From the NCBI GenBank assembly GCA_910592005.1, contig CAJVPP010000288.1:1-37413 (forward strand): a stretch of 37,413 nucleotides of DNA, given 5' to 3'. The stretch comes from Funneliformis mosseae (taxonomy: Eukaryota > Glomeromycota > Glomeromycetes > Glomerales > Glomeraceae). The notes beneath the pieces are model-generated. The model was not told the DNA's origin and ran no database searches. It worked only from the letters and a program-made list of their open reading frames with translations. This document shows, piece by piece, positions 20,280 to 28,595 of the stretch. Each line of letters begins with the position of its first letter. The first letter of the stretch is position 1. The translations under genes and the position numbers were made by a program.

Positions 20280-20589
20280 TATTGCGAAACAATTTACTTG
20301 TAAATAAGAAAAAAAATTAATTATTTTCGTAACTTTGTAATAAAAAACTAGTGGATACAAAAGTAGTGGGCATCTAAAAAAAAAAGTGGGCCCTCATAAT
20401 GAATGGGAATTCAAAATCATAGCACATTCTGTCTTCATATTGCCATTTCTCAAAAAAAGTATAATATTTATCTACTTTCATAATGTTACGTACACATGAT
20501 ATTATATGTTTCTAAAAATAGGAAATTAAAATTTTATATCGATATTATTGTAATTTTTTAAGTTTGAATACATTAATTGAAAAATGTTG

Positions 20590-20606
20590 TTGATATTGTT
20601 TGTCAT

Positions 20607-20637
<31 letters not shown>

Positions 20638-20675
20638 CGTCTAAACTATCTAAAAAAAAAAAAAAAAAAAAAAAG
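20590..20675. repeat. (TA)n microsatellite and poly-A run
   Basis: Alternating TA from about 20611 to 20637 is followed by a run of about 22 A at 20653-20674. Simple sequence repeat with no other content. Confidence 0.8.
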
Positions 20676-20847
20676 AATTATAATACTAGGAATGTTTACC
20701 AATTAAAGAATGGCCACATTGAACGAATTATCAATGTAGAAACGCAATAGATAACAATAGTTTATTTGGTTATTTTAGATTTGGCGAACTTGTTAATCTT
20801 TTCATTTTGTGGTCATAATGTAGATTTGTTCGCAAAAAAAAAAAAGT

Positions 20848-20853
20848 ATAAAA
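20848..20853 (+). promoter_or_regulatory. TATA box of CaaX-peptide gene 1
   Basis: TATAAA lies 165 bp upstream of the ATG at 21018. The leader that would follow is A/C/T-rich with CTTTCTTC and CCTCTTTCT pyrimidine tracts and a poly-A stretch right before the ATG. The sister gene on the other strand has the same layout. Confidence 0.5.
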
Positions 20854-21017
20854 TTCAGCTTGCAACTTTTCGTCAACAGCATCAAAATCAAAAATCCATA
20901 TTTAAAAAGTATTCTAATACCCAAAACTTGTAAATTTCACAAATTCACGTAATTTAAACTTTCTTCAAATTTATTATCTCAAAGATCAATTTCAAACCTC
21001 TTTCTAAAAAAAAAAAA

Positions 21018-21119
21018 ATGAAATCAACTACCATCGTCGCTAGTCCATCAACCGCTACTGCTGGAATTACAAGAAAACCAAGTATAACTGTCGTACCAGA
21101 TGCTTGTTCTATCATGTAA
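21018..21119 (+). CDS. 33-aa peptide precursor ending in a CaaX box (CSIM)
   Basis: The small ORF starts at an ATG after a run of A and ends ..VVPDACSIM-stop. Residues 1-18 are MKSTTIVASPSTATAGIT, Ser/Thr/Ala-rich without hydrophobic signal character; RK at 19-20 could be a processing site before PSITVVPDAC. C30-S-I-M33 is a canonical farnesylation CaaX box; CSIM is the box of prelamin A. A paralogue on the opposite strand (24639-24737) shares about 12 of 21 pro-region residues and the CaaX end, and both have similar 5' and 3' flanks and a TATA box, so this is unlikely to be a chance ORF. Size and design match a-type fungal lipopeptide pheromone precursors (for example the 36-aa yeast a-factor precursor ending CVIA). 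A signalling role is inferred. It might instead be a stray C-terminal exon of a prenylated protein. Confidence 0.6.
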   Translation: MKSTTIVASPSTATAGITRKPSITVVPDACSIM

Positions 21120-21135
21120 AATTCTTTCGTTCTCA

Positions 21136-21159
21136 TTAATTTAACCAGGGTATCAAATT
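21136..21159 (+). promoter_or_regulatory. conserved 3'-UTR block of CaaX-peptide gene 1
   Basis: TTAATTTAACCAGGGTATCA followed by AATT lies 17 bp after the stop. It matches TTAATTTGGCCAGGTGTCA followed by AATT in the 3' flank of the sister gene (24581-24603 read on the minus strand). This could be a conserved 3'-end or mRNA-stability signal, or simply residue of the duplication. Confidence 0.45.
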
Positions 21160-21164
21160 TTATT

Positions 21165-21208
21165 GGATGATTCAGTATTGTGCCTTATCATGAATGAAAC
21201 TAAATAAT
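21165..21208 (+). pseudogene. relic of a third CaaX-peptide tail (..LCLIM)
   Basis: The frame reads DDSVLCLIM then runs on as NETK-stop. The DNA GATGATTCAGTATTGTGCC.. matches the C-terminal codons of the minus-strand sister gene (GGTGAATCAGATTTGTGCC..) at about 25 of 28 positions, including a 15-bp identity TTGTGCCTTATCATG. The stop after the CaaX Met is lost and there is no upstream ATG in frame, so only the tail remains. It points to a former tandem copy. Confidence 0.45.
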
Positions 21209-22371
21209 TGTTACACAACGATGATTTTCGCATTATTTATTTTTTGTTTCTTCTCTGTATTTATTTATTTTATTTACATATTTTGTATATTTTTTATTTT
21301 TTATTTACATATTTACATATTTATATTTTTTTTATTTTTTTATTTACATATTGGTATATTTGATATTTTAATATTTCAACTAGTAGTATAGGATCACAAA
21401 AAAAAAAAATTTTTACCGGCTGGAATTATACAGATAATGAATCTTATACCTAGTAGTAGTATTATCTATCATATTTAAATAAAATTTAATCTTCTAACGC
21501 CTTTTGATGAATTTATTTTTTTAAAAAATTGATAATATATTCGAAATCTTATAAATGAATATCTTCTACGAGTTTCAAGTAACACATTGCAAATGCATAA
21601 TAAAATAATCATTTAATATATTCGTAAAAAATGTGATATATTGTCTTTATTTTTTATTTTTTATTGGAAAAATAGTCAATAATTATGTTACTCCTTTAAT
21701 AAATAAGTCTAACCAGTATGAAGAGAAGAAATGTTTATTTTTTGAATATACACGAGTCAATTTCAATTTCAAAAACGATTTTCCCATAAAAAAAAAATTT
21801 TGAGACTTTGGGTAGGACAAGGGAATGATACTAACGTCCTATTCCTCTTTTTTTTTTTTTTTTTTTTTTTTTAAAAGGTTCGGTACTAATGTTTCTATTA
21901 TTCCTTTTCCTCGCTAATATCGAATTTGTGTGAAGATTTGAATTTTATCAATAATATAATATCATAATATTATTATTTGCAAATAATAATCATTTTATTT
22001 TCTAGTGTTAAAATTATAATTATAAGTATTACCATTTGCTGATTTATTATCTATACCGGTATATATACGTAATGTTTAGACTTGTTCATTATTTATTGTT
22101 CGCCTTTTTTTTTTAGTTTCATATTTGAATTCGCGAGGACATGGTTCGTAATTCACTATTAAATTTATCGTTTTCGTTCAATTAAGCAAGTTAATAAAGA
22201 ACAAATAATTCACAAAGCAAAATGAAATATATAAATGCTTACAATAAAATTCAAGATTTTTCCCAAAATTTTTATGGCACTTATAAGTATTCCATGTTGA
22301 TAAAGCCAATATCACCCAAGAAACAATTGCTTTTTTTTTAAAAAAAAAAGAAAAAAAAAAAAAATAAGTAA
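21209..22371. other. AT-rich spacer, no gene seen
   Basis: 21210-21390 is a T-rich tract that translates into a Phe/Ile/Tyr string, an artefact of composition and not a membrane protein. The remainder has poly-T (21850-21872) and poly-A runs (22329-22364). No splice-consistent coding sequence on either strand. Confidence 0.5.
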
Positions 22372-23609
22372 TTAATAATTACTAATTTCAAATATCGCTT
22401 TAAATTTTAGGTCATTACCTATACAAAAGTACACATTAAAAAAAACCGAATATCTAAAACAAAGTAATATCGTTTTACTTGAATATTGGACACAATATGA
22501 AATAGTTACACGATATAAAAATATGGCTTCTATAATATTTCCAATGTATACAATGTACAAAAGACGTGATTCACTTCGAATCTAGAAGCGTAATTGAAAA
22601 AAATCAGTACAAAATAATAAAAATGATGGATTAAGGTATATATATTTTTTTTACTTACTGCTGAAAGCATCAAAAATGAGTAACTTAACAGAAATGGAAT
22701 ATTAAATATCACATATATTATATCTCTGTCTCCTTTTACAAAGGAAGTTCCTAATTCTACAATTAGATTCTGTGATTGTTTCACAGTATACCTAATTGCG
22801 ATATAGAAGGCCATCCATATTCCTATCATCATCAACTTTGCATGATAAAGTGGTATTTGTAAACCATATTGATAATACATTCCTAAATAATTAATAAATT
22901 TTAACAAGTAAATAAATATATGTATATGTATTTGGATGATTAATAATTAATAATAATGTAATATTTGGCTTACTTTTAATCGCTTTGTCCTTTGTATATT
23001 CATACTCATATACGTTAGGCCAAATTCTAAATATGAAATTAGGATTATTATTAGACTCATAATTAGTCAATTAAATTATCACATATTTTATTATTACCTT
23101 CTTGACCAAAGTTGATAAATAAAGATAATATAGGTTGATTGAAATAAAATTAAAAAGGTCAATAAGAAAATGGAAACAATATAATATAATTTATTATTCG
23201 AAAAATCACATTGCGGATCATCAGAACAATAATTATTTTGAGTATAACATATAGATACGCCAGTATATATTGGTAACATTTGAACATTAAATAGCACTAT
23301 TCCATGAAGTATAGTTCGTTTGTTAAACTAGAATGCAATCAAAAAGTTGTGAAATATTAATTAATAACGGAATTTTGTTAATAATCGTGAAGAACTTACG
23401 GTTATTATTCCCGATATTGCTGGAAAAATTAATAGAAAAAGACATAGAAAGTTATTTGAAAATTTTTTTGTTGCAATTAGAAAGAAGAAAAGTAAAATAG
23501 AATATCCTGAAAGATGTATGATAAATGTGTTCATAAATTTTCTCTCCACAGGATCAAGTCCTTTACGATATTGTACGAATAATTTATAAACGATTTTTAT
23601 CGACGACAT
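22372..23609 (-). CDS. seven-segment transmembrane protein, 308 aa, five exons
   Basis: Exons on the minus strand are 23609-23400, 23327-23098, 23026-22974, 22882-22659 and 22581-22372. All introns are GT-AG (donors GTAAGT, GTAATA, GTAAGC, GTAAGT; 71-91 nt except the short introns of 71-77) and phases agree, giving 309 codons with TAA. Hydrophobic segments lie at about residues 27-47, 54-70, 76-96, 117-140, 177-195, 219-238 and 246-264. Three Cys (97, 104, 110) sit between segments 3 and 4. Basic residues fall in the N-terminus, loop 2-3 (FNKRT), after segment 4 (WSRR) and loop 6-7, which by the positive-inside rule suggests a cytoplasmic N-terminus, opposite to classical GPCRs. The start MSSIK is chosen because a TATA box lies about 50 bp upstream. 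It is bracketed by two CaaX-peptide genes, which suggests but does not prove a receptor role. It is not an obvious Ste2 or Ste3 homologue; the family is not recognised. Confidence 0.75.
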
Positions 23610-23656
23610 TTTGATTTTTAGAATTATTTTTACGATTCTTGAAATTTTTACACACA

Positions 23657-23664
23657 TTTATATA
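23657..23664 (-). promoter_or_regulatory. TATA box of the 7-TM gene
   Basis: TATATAAA on the minus strand lies about 48-55 bp upstream of the ATG at 23609. It overlaps an alternative upstream ATG context (23655-23657), which makes the later Met (MSSIK) the better start. Confidence 0.45.
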
Positions 23665-23669
23665 TGTGA

Positions 23670-24580
23670 TTTTTTTTGTTGTTTTTTGCTATAAAAAAAA
23701 AATATGTCTTTTTTGTACTAAGTTCTTTATTGCTGTCCTTTGTTTCATTAATTCGTTGTTTTCGTAACGTACGTATCATTTAATGACTAAATTAATTTGT
23801 TATATTTGTAACACCAAGTTAAGCCAATAATAATTATCGGGGTTGGTTTTAGACTTTATTTCAAAAGGAAGAAAGCGTGTAGAAAGACGTTAAAACAAAT
23901 ACTTCATTTTTTGTTTGTTTGTTGGTTTCAGTTAAAAGTTCGGTCAAATCGAGACCTACTTTTAACATATATAGCTAACTATTTTTATACATTATACGTT
24001 TTTTTAATGAAAATTGGTATGAAAAACAAGGTGTCCGATATATAAAGTAAAATACAACATCAAAATATATATATTTAACAAAATTATCAAATTATTATCA
24101 TTTTAATAAAATTTCTGATTTGGCAATAAATCCTTTGAAGAGGTGTCGTTTAATGCATAAAACGCATCTAGATTAATTTGTGCAAGAAATGGTATTTACT
24201 GCGGTTCTATCCTGTAATTTTCGATCATAAACATTTGAGCGAAGTGTATGCAAAAGCTTCAAGCTTTTGGTCAATGGCGATTTATAAGTAAAACGAAAAA
24301 AAAAATTTTTTACGTTTAATGCACTACATTTATCATAGTCTTTGATCATTATTTATAAAAAACGTTTTATCAATTAAAAATAGTAAGAAAAAAAAAATAG
24401 TGATATTTTATTAATCAAAAGACAATAAATAAAATACAAAATACAAAGGAAGAGAACAAAATATGCTACATTTTAACGATGTTAGCTATCACTATTAAAT
24501 ATTTTTTTCTTCACCATCCCAACACTTTTAAATAAAAAACCCTTGATCAACAGCCCAGAAAATAAAATCCGCGTATATTA
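23670..24580. other. intergenic between the 7-TM gene and CaaX-peptide gene 2
   Basis: No credible coding sequence. The 5' flank of the 7-TM gene (23680-23960) and the 3' flank of peptide gene 2 share this region. CAAAAGCTTCAAGCTTTTG at about 24250-24268 is a near-perfect palindrome that could bind a dimeric regulator, though AT-rich DNA produces such words by chance. Confidence 0.4.
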
Positions 24581-24603
24581 ATTTGACACCTGGCCAAATT
24601 AAG
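24581..24603 (-). promoter_or_regulatory. conserved 3'-UTR block of CaaX-peptide gene 2
   Basis: Read on the minus strand, TTAATTTGGCCAGGTGTCA followed by AATT lies about 36 bp after the stop and mirrors the block after gene 1 (21136-21159). Confidence 0.45.
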
Positions 24604-24638
24604 AAATAATAAAATTCTTTGAAGCTTATTTTCGCATT

Positions 24639-24737
24639 TTACATGATAAGGCACAAATCTGATTCACCGTCTGGATTTTTGGTAGTTCCAATAGTAATAG
24701 TAGAAGGATTAGCGACAACGGTAGTAGTTGGATTCAT
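24639..24737 (-). CDS. 32-aa peptide precursor ending in a CaaX box (CLIM)
   Basis: The minus-strand ORF starts at 24737 after a long run of A and ends ..GESDLCLIM-stop at 24639. The pro-region MNPTTTVVANPSTITIGTT parallels gene 1 (shared T-T, V, A, P-S-T, T, G, T and P positions). After K20 the predicted mature part, NPDGESDLC, is clearly different from gene 1 (PSITVVPDAC). Conserved pro-region with diverged mature end is what peptide pheromone precursor families show. C29-L-I-M32 fits farnesyltransferase substrates (X = Met). A TATA box lies about 200 bp upstream at 24937-24945 and a 3' block is shared with gene 1. The gene points toward its sister, with the 7-TM gene between. The overlapping plus-strand frame over this DNA is hydrophobic but has no start context. 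No homologue can be confirmed here. Confidence 0.6.
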   Translation of the reverse strand: MNPTTTVVANPSTITIGTTKNPDGESDLCLIM

Positions 24738-24936
24738 TTTTTTTTTTTTTTTGAAGAGCTTTAAAAAAAAAATTTGTTCTTTGAAATTGTTCTTTTTAAG
24801 AAAGGTTTATGTACTATTGGAGTTTTAGTTTGATGCTTTCAAAGCTATCAATGATTTTAAGTTTAGAAAATTTTTCTAAAATGCGGATAATATTTCAAAG
24901 TGCTGATGAGAAGAAAAAGTAATGAAATTTCGAGAG

Positions 24937-24945
24937 CTTTATATA
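24937..24945 (-). promoter_or_regulatory. TATA box of CaaX-peptide gene 2
   Basis: TATATAAAG on the minus strand lies about 200 bp upstream of the ATG at 24737. The leader contains CTTTTTCTTCTCATC and CAATTTCAAA, the latter also present in the leader of gene 1. Confidence 0.5.
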
Positions 24946-25504
24946 TTTATTTTTTTTTGACAATCTTTTACTTATTTAAAATAAGAAAGCCATATTAATT
25001 GGGAATTGAAGGTTTCGCCCTTAATGTTTCAATAAAAAATTTGTATAATTTCCCTTTTATCGATGTTAAAAACTATAAATTCAAGTTACGCAAGTATTGT
25101 ATGCTATAGACAATTCTAAAATATTTAAAACTCTTGTAGGGGTGTTTGGACTTACGTTACATGACTCGATTGACTAATATGGAAAAGATCATGCATGTGA
25201 ATTTTTTTGTAACAAAAAAAGTGATTTGCCCCTATGTATGATCTTATGCGTTCGCTCCTTATATAGTAAATTAAACTTCCTTGAAAAAAAATTTTAGACG
25301 ATTTGTATTGTCTTCAATATTGACATATAGATGGAGATTGATCGATATGAAATACTTTATAGCAAACCATGTTCCATATTTAGAGCATTCGTTCGCATGA
25401 TTTTGTTCTTACAACCATATTAACATATTTAATAAATTCGGATCTTATTGCAACTTATTTTCTTTATTCAAAAGGATCGATGGTGAAAAAAAAAAAAAAT
25501 CAAT
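24946..25504. other. intergenic, no gene seen
   Basis: Separates the divergent promoter side of peptide gene 2 from the 3' end of the zinc-finger-like gene. No protein-like reading. Confidence 0.45.
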
Positions 25505-26933
25505 TTACTGTTTGGAAATTTTGATCCATGATTGAACATCTAAAGGATTTTCGAAATCTGAAGGAAAAGATTCTAAATTGACTTCAATAAAATTATCAAT
25601 ATTATTATCAATATTATGAAAACCCGCCAAATGCTTTTTAATATTGATATAAGAATAATTTGCGTAAAAACCTATCCAAACCCTACACTTATAGCATCTA
25701 AATGTATAAGAATTTTCGAAACCTCTCATCAATGCTCCTTTAACAGTTGAAATTGGATTTTGATAATATAAAAATGCTTCATCGTAAAGTTTTGGAATTA
25801 AAATTTTATAAACATAATTTTCGTCCCGTAAATATTCTTGTACCGGTGGATTGAGAAATGATGGACACCATCTTAGATATCTCAATAAGTTCATAACTGA
25901 TGTTTTTTTTTCTAAATCTCTGGAATTGTTACCGATATAATAGGGAAAATTAGGATTGAAATATTGAAAAGGAGGTGGATTTCCATGAATATTGGGAGCA
26001 AAAGTAGTTTGTTGATATGACGTCAATGTTGTTGTCACGTTCGTTGCTAAAGTCCAAACCTTATCAATAATAATAATTTGTCTGCTTAACAAATCAATAT
26101 TATTTGGTGAAAATTCATTCCATGGTAAACTCGTTGTTTGGAATTGTGAAACTTCTTGTTGCCTTGACGCATTTTCTTCATTCCATGAAGGAATTAATTG
26201 CATAGAATTATCGGAATTTTTGTATATGTAATAAGCTTTCAAGGATGAACTTGAGGCTTGTAAGGTATTTGATATGCCATATGATGTTGATAAATCGTGT
26301 TGTCCAGTATTCCATGGATGCATTACATCGGTTGAATTAATCATGCATTGCTTAAACTTTTCCGATCCTTCATACAAATTTGGAGTCAAGGGACTTGTTA
26401 AGCTTGAAAGATTCTCAGAGAATTGCTTATTTTGTTCAAAATTATCAAAATCGCTCGGTATTTGTAAATGATTGCCTAAAGGTTGATCGAATGATTTAGA
26501 TCGTTGATGAATATTTATTTACACTTTTGACTTCGTCATTATTACGTTATAATGAAGAATGAATCTCACCTTTCTTATTTTCTTCCAAATTAACGATTGT
26601 GCGATATTCTTGAATTAATTTGGATTTGAATGCTATCCAATTTTGTCCTGTCAAAAGGCTTCTCTCACGTAAAAGCCTTTGATACGATGGACATTGGATA
26701 GCATATTTTTCCAAATATTTATTAGACTCATCATTTAGAAGTCTCATCAGGTGCCCAGCGATAGGCCCCTGCCTTTGATTACTATTCTCATCTCCAATAT
26801 TGATCACGGCTTTCCTTTCTGCTGCATCTGCCATTGCACGAATTTTAAAATATGCCATGGTACGTCTAGTCTCTTCCCATTGTTTTGCAAGTAAACAACG
26901 ACGAAGGTTTTCTGGGGTATTTTGATATTCCAT
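25505..26933 (-). CDS. 444-aa protein with C-terminal C2H2-like zinc-binding motif, two exons
   Basis: Exon 1 is 26933-26570, exon 2 is 26475-25505, and the 94-nt intron (GTGAGA..TTTAG) splits a Gly codon. Residues 1-121 are helical and charged (TPENLRRCLLAKQWEETRRT, RSLLTGQNWIAFKSKLIQEY). Residues 122-330 are low-complexity and polar (Ser/Gln/Asn/Pro), probably disordered, and contain two similar WNE patches (PSWNEEN, PWNEFSP). Near residues 380-408 lies RCYKCRVWIGFYANYSYINI followed by KKHLAGFH: C-x2-C-x17-H-x4-H, a single BED/C2H2-like zinc site. Such an architecture fits a DNA-binding or transposon-derived regulator, but the family is not recognised. The ATG at 26933 was preferred; an in-frame ATG at 26957 would add 8 residues (MSIHFFFL). 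Confidence 0.78.
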
Positions 26934-26957
26934 AAGAAAAAAGAAATGAATTGACAA

Positions 26958-27530
26958 TTGGAGCCAAATAAAATTTCACCCATTATTTAATGGAAATGGA
27001 AGTGCCTGTAAGATATCCGAAGGAATTTTTTTTTGTGACTAAACTTGATACATTTAATAAATCAAAAGTAAACATTGACGCGATTTCGTGGTAGCAAATA
27101 AATAAAATAAAAATATTTACCGATTAGAATACATTCTAAAACCAGGTCCACAAACCGCGCAAGGAAAGCCCAATAAATTTTTTCTACGTAAATCATTGTG
27201 GCGAAGTTTTATAAAAATTTTTTTTTTATTTTATTTTTTTTTTTTTTTGGATAAAGCAGATTTAATAACAATATCCTTACCGTATCTTTCTTGTTTCATT
27301 GCAAATTGATATCCTCTCTGTTGTACGAATGAGTGTGCGTTTGCGACACGTCGTTCTCAAGATAATGGCGATTTTGAGGCGCAACAAGAGATATGGGTGT
27401 TGGTGTAACCATAAAGGAAAAGATTTATGGCCAAGTAGGAAATTTTTTAAAATTTTTATATATGTTCGTTAAATGAGGATCAAACGAATTTATTATTTAC
27501 ATAAATAAAAAGAGCGCGATAATTAAAGCC
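26958..27530. other. intergenic, no gene seen
   Basis: 5' flank of the zinc-finger-like gene. Contains T-rich tracts at 27220-27250. Minus-strand reads near 27290-27360 (such as around TTGTACGAATGAGTGTGCG) are too short to call. Confidence 0.35.
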
Positions 27531-27750
27531 AAATTGCTAATTCCATTTGGACGCCATCTTCTTTTTAACGAAAATATCATGATTCACTCAACTTACCTAG
27601 TTCCTGTTGTTCGTTCAAGAATTGAACTTGACGACTTCCCTGTTAATAATACCTTTGTTCGCAGAAGAAAAGTAAATGCACATTTTGAGGCTCAGATTTT
27701 GCAAATAGAGGCTTTGTTATATTGTAAATTTTTTTTTTTAATTTTTACAA
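27519..27750 (+). pseudogene. coding-like fragment, unrecognised
   Basis: The plus frame reads AKLLIPFGRHLLFNENIMIH then STYLVPVVRSRIELDDFPVN, NTFVRRRKVNAHFEAQILQI, EALLYC before a poly-T tract. No ATG start or promoter is apparent. The opposite strand has a strong donor-like GTAAGT near 27590 and an alternative reading (TFLLRTKVLLTGKSSSSILE), so the coding strand is uncertain. Probably a gene or transposon fragment. Confidence 0.28.
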
Positions 27751-27829
27751 AACGTATCGTTTATCGATTCAATACTACAAATTTAGGAAAAAAGATTTGT
27801 AATGATTAATTGATATCTTTCAAATAAAT

Positions 27830-28595
27830 AAAAAAAAGGAATACAAAGAAAAGTAAAAAATCAACAATGAATGATAAATAAAGTATTATCGCTTTGTTTA
27901 ATTGGACAATTGGTAGAATATTACCGGCAAATAAATCCGGCTACCACACGATATGATTGCTAAAATCTATATCTATTTTTGATGTGCCACTCGAGAACAT
28001 CAGCGTGGCAGTGTCTTTATTTAACTCGAGGCAAAGTGTGGCAGTGTTAAATATACAAAATGGCGATGTTGAAAAGAAAGGGCTTTGATTTCTCTTTGAA
28101 AAAAAAACAAGAAACAACACGTCTTATGACAATTACTTTACCACGTTTATTATAGAAATCCTTTTTTCGAATGTCACACGATCCAATATTATCTCTTTTT
28201 TGATCAGGCAAGGTTGATTTATATATTTTTTTGTCACTTGATAATGATTTTCCCTGCGCAACCTTCGTGACAAATTTTTTTATCACTCCACGCCATGCCC
28301 TCCACTTCTACATTTTTACTAAGTATTCAGGGACAGAGAATTTTTTTTTAAATTCCTATTTGTCACTCGGTTATTTGTTACAAGAAGTCACGGTTAATTC
28401 TGGCCGGAAACTTTAATGCCGGCCATTTCGTGATATTTTGTAAGGTTACGCTTTGATAATGTTACTGCTATCAAGTCTTAATGGTGTGACCATATTTGAT
28501 AAAATCTAATCACAAAAACTCTTTCTCAAAATTTTCAAAACCATTTTATCAACAAAAACAAATAATAAAAATTTTAACAAACTTTTATTTTAAGT
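27830..28595. other. intergenic with GC-richer hairpin words
   Basis: TGGCCGG (28401-28407) and CCGGCCA (28419-28425) form a perfect 7-bp stem with an 11-nt loop. GTGGCAGTGT occurs twice (about 28004 and 28037) close to two CTCGAG sites. These GC-rich words stand out from the AT background and may be ends of small mobile elements. No gene is supported. Confidence 0.4.

Noticed and set aside
20954..21136. 60-codon hydrophobic minus-strand ORF antisense to peptide gene 1 (and its plus-strand counterpart 24619-24828)
   Set aside because: The two hydrophobic frames are homologous only because they are antisense to the two CaaX-peptide genes. The peptide frames have ATG-stop boundaries, TATA boxes, poly-A leaders and CaaX ends; the antisense frames run into poly-T Phe strings.
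21194..21391. 65-codon Phe/Ile/Tyr-rich ORF looking like a membrane protein
   Set aside because: Pure T-rich low complexity (TTTATTTACATATTT repeats). Composition explains the hydrophobicity, and there is no promoter.
22372..23609. Calling the 7-segment protein Ste3 or Ste2
   Set aside because: No diagnostic Ste2/Ste3 motif was recognised and the charge pattern suggests N-in topology. The receptor idea rests on context only.
28047..28286. 79-codon minus-strand ORF
   Set aside because: Lys/Ser-rich reading ending in poly-A-derived Lys/Phe; no splice or start support.
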